Positions 1-5,453 of a DNA stretch of 5,551 nt are shown one piece after another. The notes beneath the pieces were generated by a model. That model saw only the letters and a list, made by a program, of their open reading frames with translations. It was not told where the DNA came from and ran no database searches. Source of the DNA: Pseudomonadota bacterium (GTDB taxonomy: Bacteria; Desulfobacterota; Desulfobacteria; Desulfobacterales; C00003060); the NCBI GenBank assembly GCA_015222985.1, contig JADFWI010000177.1, positions 1-5,551 on the forward strand, given 5' to 3'. A program made the translations under genes and the position numbers. Position 1 is the stretch's first letter, and every line of letters begins with the position of its first letter.

Positions 1-162
1 CACATTTTGGCATCTCAGCTTCAGCCCATCTTTGACCGATGCCTCATTCGCAAACTCCTCGAAATAGCTCGCTATTCCTGCGGTTTTGCTCAATCGGATC
101 GGCCAAATCTGAACCAAATCTAAGCGCCAACTCTGCGAACTTATTCTTGCGCGAACCCTAAG
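1..162. other. Gene-free flank with short repeats
   Basis: I find no convincing gene here. The longest stretch open on the minus strand is about 37 codons and resembles nothing I know. Two small structures stand out. AATAGC-TC-GCTATT at 63-76 is a 6 bp inverted repeat with a 2 nt centre. CCAAATCT occurs twice in direct orientation, at 103-110 and 114-121, with an 11 bp period. The stretch lies just past the tRNA terminator, a usual place for dispersed intergenic repeats or integration scars. I have an impression that similar sequences recur in Desulfobacterota genomes, but I cannot verify that from this window. Confidence 0.4.
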
Positions 163-197
163 AAAAAAAAGGCTCCCCGCCACACTGCCGAAAAGCC
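163..197 (-). terminator. Intrinsic terminator of tRNA-Lys
   Basis: Read on the minus strand, GGCTTTTC (197-190) pairs with GGGGAGCC (178-171). This gives 8 base pairs, three of them G-U, and G188-C187 can also pair with G180-C179 inside the loop. Eight uridines follow directly (170-163). It begins about 10 nt past the encoded CCA end of the tRNA, which is the expected place for the end of a single-gene tRNA transcript. Confidence 0.7.
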
Positions 198-207
198 CCG
201 TCAATCC

Positions 208-284
208 TGGTGGGCCGTATAGGAATCGAACCTATAACCTCCTGATTAAGAGTCAGCTGCTCTGCCTAGTTGAGCTAACGGCCC
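208..284 (-). tRNA. tRNA-Lys (anticodon CUU), CCA encoded
   Basis: The minus strand folds into a full cloverleaf. The acceptor stem is GGGCCGT (284-278) with ACGGCCC (218-212), followed by discriminator A211 and encoded CCA (210-208). The D arm has a GCTC/GAGC stem. The anticodon loop is CTCTTAA (252-246) with anticodon CTT at 250-248, which reads AAG lysine codons. The T arm is ATAGG/CCTAT with loop TTCGATT. The first anticodon-stem position is G257 facing G241 (27-43 in tRNA numbering), a mismatch; the other four pairs are canonical. It has its own promoter upstream and a terminator downstream. Confidence 0.96.
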
Positions 285-313
285 AGGTCACATCTCTTTG
301 TTTCTTGGCGTAT

Positions 314-342
314 CTTTTAACAGTGCCCGAGAGGCATGTCAA
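314..342 (-). promoter_or_regulatory. Sigma-70-type promoter for tRNA-Lys
   Basis: On the minus strand TTGACA (342-337) is a perfect -35 box. It is followed after 17 nt by TAAAAG (319-314), and TGT directly upstream of that box gives an extended -10. Predicted transcription starts near 307, about 23 nt before the mature tRNA. The promoter lies between the htpX stop and the tRNA, so the tRNA need not depend on readthrough from htpX, although I see no terminator between them. Confidence 0.7.
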
Positions 343-378
343 TATATTATCTCTGACATCGCCTTTCCGCTCGTTCCT

Positions 379-1218
379 CTAGTGCCCCAACCTCCGGATA
401 CGTTCTTCAACTGGCGGGTGGGTGCTGAAAAGGTTCATGAGGCTCTTTCCCGACAAGGGATTTATTATAAACATGTGGGCTGTTGCGGGCTCTGCCTTCA
501 TGGGCATCTGCCGGGAAGCCGAAGATATCTTTTGAAGGGCGCTGGTAAGCCCCCGTGGGCTTCCGGCATAAGAGGCTCCGGCCGCATCGGCCGCATACTC
601 CCTCGACCGGGATATGGCCATCTGGATCAACATAGCCGCAATAGGGGCAAGGATAGACATGGCAATGAGGCCGATCATACCGCCACCGTCATCATCATCC
701 CTGCTGCCAAAGCCGCCAAACAGGGCAGCCCATCGGGCCATGCTTGCCACCATCATGATCGTGCCGGCAATCGTAGCGGCAATAGATCCGATAAGGATAT
801 CCCGATGTTTTACGTGGGCCAACTCGTGGGCCAGCACGCCCTTAAGCTCGTTTTCGTCCAGGAGCCTTAAGATCCCCTGGGTAACTGCCACCACCGCATG
901 TTGCGGATTGCGGCCCGTGGCAAAGGCGTTGGGGGATTCAGAGGGCATGATGCATATTTTGGGCATGGGAAGGCCTGCCTGCTGCGCCAGTTGTCTTACT
1001 ATCCGGTGTAACCCGGGGGCCTCGGATTCGGAAACCGGCTGGGCCCGGTACATACGCAAGACGATCTTGTCTGAAAACCAGTAGCTGCCAAAATTCATGA
1101 TCACTGCAAAGAAAAATGCGATGACCATACCCTGGTGTCCGCCCAGATATCGCCCAATGATCATGATCAAGGCGGTCAACGCCCCCAAAAGAAGGCCGGT
1201 CTTTATTGAATTACCCAT
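379..1218 (-). CDS. htpX: Protease HtpX (zinc metalloprotease, M48B)
   Basis: This is an inner-membrane zinc endopeptidase that cleaves misfolded or damaged membrane proteins, working alongside FtsH in envelope quality control. The product is 279 residues, close to the usual 280-300. Two N-terminal membrane segments (about 6-22 and 31-48) precede the catalytic motif HELAH at 131-135. Two further hydrophobic segments (about 143-165 and 181-203) follow, then SREYAAD, where E207 is the expected third zinc ligand. A glycine/aspartate-rich loop (about 168-180) lies between the last two segments. The frame is open further upstream into clpB, but AGGAGG at 1223-1228, 4 nt before the ATG, fixes the start at 1218. 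It sits 40 bp downstream of clpB on the same strand with no promoter apparent in the gap, so co-transcription is likely. All catalytic residues are present. Confidence 0.96.
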   Translation of the reverse strand: MGNSIKTGLLLGALTALIMIIGRYLGGHQGMVIAFFFAVIMNFGSYWFSDKIVLRMYRAQPVSESEAPGLHRIVRQLAQQAGLPMPKICIMPSESPNAFATGRNPQHAVVAVTQGILRLLDENELKGVLAHELAHVKHRDILIGSIAATIAGTIMMVASMARWAALFGGFGSRDDDDGGGMIGLIAMSILAPIAAMLIQMAISRSREYAADAAGASYAGSPRGLTSALQKISSASRQMPMKAEPATAHMFIINPLSGKSLMNLFSTHPPVEERIRRLGH

Positions 1219-1258
1219 GATTCCTCCTGTTAAATCAAAAACCTTTGTTTTATTAGTT

Positions 1259-3847
1259 TCATTTGTTTTTGAAAACGACTCTGCCGTCTTCCTCGACTGC
1301 CAGGACCCGAGCCCCTTCACCAAAGCTCCCCCGCAGTATCTCCATGGCCAGTGGATTTTCGACGTGTTTTTGTATGGCACGCTTCAAGGGGCGAGCCCCG
1401 TACGTTGGATCAAAACCCTCCCGGGCCAAAAGACTTCTGGCCGCATCTGAAAGTTCGAGCGTGATGTGTTGGTCTTCAAGCCGCCTCCTCACCCGCTCCA
1501 GTTGAATATCCACAATGACGGTAAGCTGCTCGGATGTCAAGCTGTGGAAGATAATGATATCATCTATCCGGTTTAGAAACTCCGGCTTGAAACTGGCCCG
1601 CAAAGCCTCCACAATGCGCTTTTCCATCTCGTCGCGATCATTTGCGCCAAGATCCTGGATCCAATGACTTCCCACATTGGAGGTCATGATGATAATGGTG
1701 TTCTTAAAATCAACGGTTCGACCATGACCGTCAGTCATGCGGCCATCATCAAGGATCTGCAAAAGCACATTAAAGACCTCGGGATGGGCCTTTTCGATCT
1801 CGTCAAAGAGTACGACGGAATACGGCCTACGCCTCACCGACTCGGTTAGATATCCCCCCTCCTCGTAGCCCACATACCCGGGAGGAGCGCCAATGAGTCT
1901 TGAGACGGAGTGTCTTTCCATATACTCAGACATGTCAACGCGAATCATGGCCTGCTCGTCGTCAAAGATAAACTCTGCAAGGGCCTTGGCAAGTTCGGTC
2001 TTACCCACGCCAGTAGGTCCCATGAAGATAAAGGAACCGATAGGCCGATTGTGGTCCTGCAAACCGGACCGTGCCCGTCGCACTGCATTGGACACAGCCA
2101 CGATCGGCTCATTCTGGCCCACCACCCGCTTTGAGAGCCGCTCTTCCATGTGGATGAGCTTTTCCCGCTCACCTTCCATCATCCTGGAAACCGGTATTCC
2201 CGTCCATCTGCAGACCACTTCAGCCACATCTTCTGCATCGACCTCCTCCTTGAGCATCTTACGCCCTGTCTGAAGTTCGGAAAGCCTTTTCTTCGCCTCC
2301 TCCAGCCGTTTCTCCAATTCGGTGGCCACGCCGTATCTGAGTTCTGCAGCCCGGGCGAGATTGCCGTGGCGTTCGGCCTGCTGCTCCTCAATGCCCGTGC
2401 GCTCAAGCTCTTCCTTGACCTTTCGAATGGTCTGGATGGCGTCTTTTTCATTTTGCCAGTGGGCCTTCATCTCGCCGATCTTTTCTTTCATGACCGAAAT
2501 ATCTTTCTCCAGTTTGGCCAGTCGCTCTTTTGAGGCGTCATCGGTCTCTTTCCTCAGGGCCTCACGTTCGATTTCAGACTGAATGATCTTGCGCTCCACC
2601 TCGTCGATCTCGGCCGGCATGCTGTCGATCTCAATACGAAGCCCGGAGGCAGATTCATCAATCAAGTCGATGGCCTTGTCCGGCAAGAACCGATCCGATA
2701 TGTAACGATGAGAGAGAGTCGCTGCCGCCACGATGGCAGAATCCTTGATCCGCACGCCGTGATGGACCTCGTATTTTTCTTTCAATCCCCGCAAGATGGA
2801 GATGGTGTCTTCCACAGTAGGTTCCTGAACAAGCACGGGCTGGAAACGCCGCTCCAGGGCTGCATCCTTTTCCACATATTTTCGGTATTCGTTTATTGTC
2901 GTGGCCCCTACGCACCGAAGGGTGCCTCGGGCCAGGGCAGGTTTCAGCATGTTCGACGCATCCACCGAACCCTCAGCCGCCCCTGCCCCTACCATGGTGT
3001 GAAGCTCGTCAATGAACACGATGACTTCGCCTTCGGCCGCCTCCACCTCCTTTAAGACCGCTTTCAACCTGTCTTCGAATTCGCCACGGTATTTCGCCCC
3101 TGCCACCAGCGTACCCATGTCAAGGGCAACCAATCGCCGGTTCTTAAGGGTTTCAGGCACATCCCCGTTGACGATACGCTGGGCCAGTCCCTCCACAATA
3201 GCCGTCTTGCCAACACCGGGCTCCCCGATAAGGACCGGGTTGTTCTTAGTACGCCGGGAAAGAACCTGAATCACACGACGGATCTCTTCATCTCGGCCAA
3301 TGACCGGGTCGATCTTGCCAAGCCGCGCGAGATCGGTCAGATCCCTGCCAAATCTTTGCAGGGCTTGATATTTTTCCTCCGGATTAGGATCAGTGATTCG
3401 CTGGGTGCCCCGAATATCCACGAGAACCTTCAGGATCGTCTCGCGAACCACGCCTGCATGGGCCAGGATACGGCCTGCGTCTGTTTGTTTCTGGTCAGTT
3501 ATGGCAACAAGGATGTGTTCTATGCTCACATACTGGTCCTTCAGCTTGGCTGCTTCGGCAAATGCAGCATCAAGGACTTTCTTTGTCGCCGGAGAGATAT
3601 GGACCTCTCCCATGCCGGCCCCGCTCACCTTGGGCCTTTTCTCTAGAACCTGAGAAATCTCCTGTAAGACTGCTTCAGGGGATGCACCCAGTTTCTGGAG
3701 AATGGCGCGGCTAATCCCCTCGGGTTGCTCCAGCATGACCTTCAACAGATGCTCTGGCTCTATCTGCTGATGCCCAAGCTGACCGGCCAGGGACTGGGCG
3801 CCTTGAATGAGTTCCTGAGATTTTATGGTAAATTTATCAAAACGCAT
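1259..3847 (-). CDS. clpB: Chaperone ClpB (Hsp104-type AAA+ disaggregase)
   Basis: This is a hexameric ATPase that threads aggregated proteins through its pore together with DnaK/DnaJ/GrpE in the cytosol. At 862 residues it is full length (E. coli about 857). In order: Clp N-domain (about 1-145). NBD1 has Walker A GEPGVGKT (208-215), pore-loop tyrosine Y253, Walker B VIVFIDE (275-281) and arginine fingers R333/R334. The coiled-coil middle domain (about 408-530), rich in E, K and R, separates ClpB from ClpA/ClpC. NBD2 has Walker A GPTGVGKT (610-617), pore loop GYVG (657-660), Walker B VVLFDE (678-683), sensor 1 N724, arginine finger R760 and sensor 2 GAR (817-819). The chosen ATG at 3847 has AAGGAG (3854-3859) 6 nt upstream and gives the standard N-terminus MRFDKFT. 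An in-frame extension to about 3913 would overlap the predicted promoter. The gene leads the clpB-htpX pair. No missing key residue was found. Confidence 0.98.
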   Translation of the reverse strand: MRFDKFTIKSQELIQGAQSLAGQLGHQQIEPEHLLKVMLEQPEGISRAILQKLGASPEAVLQEISQVLEKRPKVSGAGMGEVHISPATKKVLDAAFAEAAKLKDQYVSIEHILVAITDQKQTDAGRILAHAGVVRETILKVLVDIRGTQRITDPNPEEKYQALQRFGRDLTDLARLGKIDPVIGRDEEIRRVIQVLSRRTKNNPVLIGEPGVGKTAIVEGLAQRIVNGDVPETLKNRRLVALDMGTLVAGAKYRGEFEDRLKAVLKEVEAAEGEVIVFIDELHTMVGAGAAEGSVDASNMLKPALARGTLRCVGATTINEYRKYVEKDAALERRFQPVLVQEPTVEDTISILRGLKEKYEVHHGVRIKDSAIVAAATLSHRYISDRFLPDKAIDLIDESASGLRIEIDSMPAEIDEVERKIIQSEIEREALRKETDDASKERLAKLEKDISVMKEKIGEMKAHWQNEKDAIQTIRKVKEELERTGIEEQQAERHGNLARAAELRYGVATELEKRLEEAKKRLSELQTGRKMLKEEVDAEDVAEVVCRWTGIPVSRMMEGEREKLIHMEERLSKRVVGQNEPIVAVSNAVRRARSGLQDHNRPIGSFIFMGPTGVGKTELAKALAEFIFDDEQAMIRVDMSEYMERHSVSRLIGAPPGYVGYEEGGYLTESVRRRPYSVVLFDEIEKAHPEVFNVLLQILDDGRMTDGHGRTVDFKNTIIIMTSNVGSHWIQDLGANDRDEMEKRIVEALRASFKPEFLNRIDDIIIFHSLTSEQLTVIVDIQLERVRRRLEDQHITLELSDAARSLLAREGFDPTYGARPLKRAIQKHVENPLAMEILRGSFGEGARVLAVEEDGRVVFKNK
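3127..3153 (-). repeat. Internal clpB copy of a leader repeat
   Basis: This unbroken 27 bp stretch lies inside clpB, in NBD1 between Walker A and pore loop 1, and codes for about residues 234-242. On the + strand it reads CAACCAATCG (3127-3136) followed directly by CCGGTTCTTAAGGGTTT (3137-3153). Both blocks recur in the same order and orientation in the clpB leader at 3869-3907, where 12 bp separate them. Confidence 0.85.
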
Positions 3848-3868
3848 TTCTGTCTCCTTTGTGTGTTC

Positions 3869-3907
3869 CAACCAATCGGAGCAAAAGCATCCGGTTCTTA
3901 AGGGTTT
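3869..3907 (-). repeat. Split copy of a clpB coding segment in the clpB leader
   Basis: CAACCAATCG (3869-3878) and CCGGTTCTTAAGGGTTT (3891-3907) are exact matches to 3127-3136 and 3137-3153, but here separated by 12 bp (3879-3890). The copy lies between the predicted clpB promoter and its ribosome site, in the orientation of the mRNA. Its far edge (3907) coincides with the predicted transcription start. It is not translated in the frame used inside clpB, so shared protein sequence does not explain the match. Confidence 0.85.
3870..3896 (-). promoter_or_regulatory. Possible hairpin in the clpB mRNA leader
   Basis: In the leader RNA, AACC (3896-3893) can pair with GGUU (3873-3870). Inside that, GGA (3892-3890) pairs with UCC (3880-3878) and GC (3888-3887) with GC (3882-3881) around a UUUU loop, leaving a one-base bulge and a four-base bulge. 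The apical part is largely made by the 12 bp that split the repeat. CUCC (3881-3878) could instead pair with the GGAG (3857-3854) of the ribosome site, which would be a simple switch or temperature sensor. The pairings are visible; function is conjecture. Confidence 0.3.
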
Positions 3908-3913
3908 TTTCAA

Positions 3914-3941
3914 AAAATAAGCATTGGGGATGTATTGTCAA
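3914..3941 (-). promoter_or_regulatory. Probable clpB promoter
   Basis: On the minus strand TTGACA (3941-3936) is a perfect -35 box, followed after 16 nt by TATTTT (3919-3914), a weak -10. Transcription would start near 3907, giving a leader of about 60 nt. CCCCAAT within the spacer recalls the -10 of heat-shock sigma-32 promoters, but no matching -35 lies at the proper distance. I found no CIRCE repeat, so the usual heat-shock control is not evident. Confidence 0.45.
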
Positions 3942-3967
3942 ACGTCACTTCCCGCTTTGGCGGACTG

Positions 3968-4037
3968 CATTTCTATTCGGCCAAGCCTGCCCCGTTTAAT
4001 GCGAAGCCAATTTAGCTGGGGTGGGGCGAATAGAATG
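3968..4037. repeat. 70 bp inverted repeat in the clpB upstream region
   Basis: CATTTCTATTCG (3968-3979) and CGAATAGAATG (4027-4037) are complementary over 11 pairs with one bulged T. The 47 bp between them contain CCCC (3990-3993) and GGGG (4018-4021, 4023-4026), which can extend the pairing. There is no T tract on either side and no reading frame inside, so it is not an obvious terminator or insertion sequence. It may be a REP- or MITE-like intergenic element, or an operator-sized palindrome between the divergent clpB and 4190 promoters. Confidence 0.55.
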
Positions 4038-4120
4038 TCTGTGTCCGTCTGCGTGGGTCCTCGGTTAGTTCATAACAGTTTCAAACAGAACCCGTTTTTT
4101 TCTGGACATCAGGGTAAAAT

Positions 4121-4149
4121 TTGATATTAAATTAGAATTGTTGTTAATT
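4121..4149 (+). promoter_or_regulatory. Possible promoter for the gene at 4190
   Basis: TTGATA (4121-4126) and TTAATT (4144-4149) are spaced 17 nt apart in a clearly AT-rich stretch (about 4111-4160), upstream of the AAGGAGG ribosome site at 4176-4182. The -10 is a weak match, and other AT-rich hexamers nearby could serve. A promoter somewhere here is expected because the neighbouring gene is divergent. Confidence 0.3.
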
Positions 4150-4189
4150 GATAGTAAGATTTTCAGGAATTCACTAAGGAGGAAAGAAT

Positions 4190-4696
4190 ATGAGAAAACT
4201 GTCCGTTCTTGTTACGCTGTGTTTGTTCCTGTTACCTGCAATAGCCGGAGCAGCGGACTACAGAGCCTGGCTCCCTCTGCTTCCCCGAACCTTGGGCGGT
4301 ATGGCTCCATCAGGAGACCCTGACGGTATGAACATGGACATGGGCGGTCAGAAGTGGTCGTCTCTCAACCAGGAATACACATCACGTGATGGAAAAAAGA
4401 CTGCTCAGTTGTCTATAGTGGGCGGTGCGATGGCCCCGCAAGTGCAAGGCTTCCAGGGCATGGCCGCAATGAACATGAACATGGAAACGGGTGACCAGCT
4501 TATCAAAACCGTGAACGTATCCGGGCACAAGAGCATGTTGACTCTGGACAAAAAGGACAAAACAGGGACTATTATGATCCCTGTGAAAAAAGACATGGTC
4601 GTTGTGTTAACGGTTGATCCTGCCACAAAGGCGTCAGATCTCACGGGGCTTGCCCAACAACTCCCGCTATCCCGATTCGCTTACAGTGGCAGGTAA
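4190..4696 (+). CDS. Secreted methionine-rich protein, unknown function
   Basis: I do not recognise the family. The product is 168 residues. Residues 1-21 form a typical Sec signal peptide: MRK, a hydrophobic core, then AGA before the likely cleavage site ahead of AD. There is no lipobox, so a soluble periplasmic or exported protein of about 147 residues is expected. Two methionine clusters stand out: GMNMDMGG (46-53) and MAAMNMNMET (91-100). The mature part has no cysteine and one histidine (H113). The second half alternates short hydrophobic and charged runs (about 103-143) in a way that suggests beta strands. AAGGAGG (4176-4182), 7 nt before the ATG, sets the start. Clustered MxM motifs occur in periplasmic copper proteins, but that is only an analogy. 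It is divergent from clpB and converges on the DsrE gene with a 35 bp gap in which I see no terminator. Confidence 0.9.
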   Translation: MRKLSVLVTLCLFLLPAIAGAADYRAWLPLLPRTLGGMAPSGDPDGMNMDMGGQKWSSLNQEYTSRDGKKTAQLSIVGGAMAPQVQGFQGMAAMNMNMETGDQLIKTVNVSGHKSMLTLDKKDKTGTIMIPVKKDMVVVLTVDPATKASDLTGLAQQLPLSRFAYSGR

Positions 4697-4731
4697 GTCA
4701 TTAGTATGAACGCTTGTCCGTACGCTGTTGA

Positions 4732-5043
4732 TTAAAACGTCAAGACCTTGTCGGCATCCATAGCCAACTCGTACAGATCATCCATCCAGCCAATGGGACA
4801 GGTGCTTGATCCCTCCAGACCGTGGGATTTCATGCAAACCCCTCAGACGTAGAAATCTCCCTCAAACTGGTCGATTTGCTCCATAACATTGAATTCTTCG
4901 GTTCCGCACTTTTCAAAAAGGACACCTTTGCCCAGCATAAACACGCTGACTTCATCACCCTTTTTCACCCCCACGTTGGCTAACCTCATGGCATTGTACA
5001 TGGTTTCGCCATCATCCGTGCTAATGACTAACAGGATTTTCAT
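4732..5043 (-). CDS. DsrE-family selenoprotein (in-frame UGA = Sec67)
   Basis: DsrE-fold proteins are small cytosolic sulfur-relay or thiol-redox proteins. The frame starts at ATG 5043 with AGGAGG (5051-5056) 7 nt upstream. It runs 66 codons to UGA at 4843-4845, then 36 more codons to UAA at 4732-4734, giving 103 residues, normal for the family. The N-terminus MKILLVISTDDGETMYNAMR and the hydrophobic strand SVFMLGKGV (33-41) fit DsrE. The UGA lies in YV-UGA-GVCMKS, where family members carry a CxxC motif, so it replaces the first cysteine and gives U67-x-x-C70. The part beyond the UGA keeps the expected family ending (MDDLYELAMDADKVLTF), which would not survive after a true stop. A SECIS-like hairpin lies just downstream. 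Other cysteines are C46 and C82. A recent nonsense mutation of a Cys codon is the alternative. No selA, selB or selC is in the window. Confidence 0.88.
4809..4828 (-). promoter_or_regulatory. Candidate bacterial SECIS element
   Basis: In the mRNA, AUCCC (4828-4824) pairs perfectly with GGGAU (4813-4809). The 10 nt loop contains GGUCU (4821-4817), the same apical bases as the E. coli fdhF SECIS. An alternative fold pairs AUC-CCA with UGG and GAU around a 5 nt CGGUC loop. UGC (4836-4834) and GCA (4805-4803) could add a lower stem. The loop guanines begin 22 nt after the UGA, within the range known for bacterial elements that bind SelB. Sequence conservation is low in this class, so the call depends on position and context. 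Confidence 0.6.
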
Positions 5044-5108
5044 GCCATAACCTCCTATTCCAGCCTCTTGTGGGCCAATCGTTTTTCATTCCCACACAGG
5101 ACAATGAA

Positions 5109-5381
5109 TCAAATGCCTTCCATTAACCCCAGAAACTCCTTTGGATTATCTTCGGTTAGCCTTTTTATCTCTTGCTCTGTGAATTCCACCCTGCACCAGG
5201 AAATCTTTTTCGAGTACTCCAAAAACCACTTCAAGTACGCTGAGTCGGCAGGCAGGAGTCTTCTCAGCACCTTATGGACAAACCTGTGCATTGGATTCTT
5301 CACGTTCAGAAAAAAACACTTGCGGAATTCCAAAGGGACACAATCCAGGCTGAAGATATGGCAATGACAGTTAACCTTCAT
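5109..5381 (-). CDS. Short amidohydrolase-like protein, probably truncated
   Basis: The 90-residue product starts MKVNCHCHIF. The H6-C-H8 pair right after a first beta strand is the metal-binding signature that opens TIM-barrel amidohydrolases (PF04909-like). The following segment is basic and rich in F, R and L, as in relatives. Those enzymes are usually 300 residues or more, and here the frame stops at UGA 5109-5111, long before the other metal ligands. The 65 bp before the DsrE start are too short to hold the rest. It is therefore probably a remnant left by deletion, or a small protein derived from that N-terminus. The ATG at 5381 is preceded by an in-frame GTG (5384), and neither has a clear ribosome site, which weakens the case for expression. 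Reading through the UGA adds only 17 residues with no resemblance to the family. Confidence 0.5.
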   Translation of the reverse strand: MKVNCHCHIFSLDCVPLEFRKCFFLNVKNPMHRFVHKVLRRLLPADSAYLKWFLEYSKKISWCRVEFTEQEIKRLTEDNPKEFLGLMEGI

Positions 5382-5453
5382 CACAATTTTTCATTTGGAA
5401 TTCGTCCGTTTGGTGAAGCAATAAAGGAGTGGCCCAAACCTGGCAGCCCAAAA

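Noticed and set aside
298..1084. Long rightward open frames opposite htpX
   Set aside because: They are antisense to a clear gene, lack ribosome sites and show no recognisable domains.
1219..1380. Upstream extension of HtpX by 54 residues
   Set aside because: It would overlap the 3' end of clpB, and the ATG at 1218 has AGGAGG directly upstream and the standard N-terminus.
1893..2582. Open frames opposite the clpB middle and second ATPase domains
   Set aside because: They are explained by codon bias of the full-length clpB frame; their sequences look like no protein.
3848..3913. Upstream extension of ClpB by 22 residues
   Set aside because: The ATG at 3847 has a good ribosome site and gives the standard ClpB N-terminus. 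The extension would start at the predicted transcription start.
3914..3945. Sigma-32 heat-shock promoter or CIRCE operator for clpB
   Set aside because: CCCCAAT is present but no CTTGAA-like box lies 13-15 nt upstream, and no TTAGCACTC inverted repeat occurs.
4697..4731. Bidirectional terminator between the convergent genes
   Set aside because: No stable stem followed by a T run could be found in the 35 bp gap.
5055..5111. UGA at 5109-5111 read as a second selenocysteine
   Set aside because: Readthrough adds 17 residues ending at UAG (5055-5057) with no resemblance to amidohydrolases and no Cys-type motif at the UGA.
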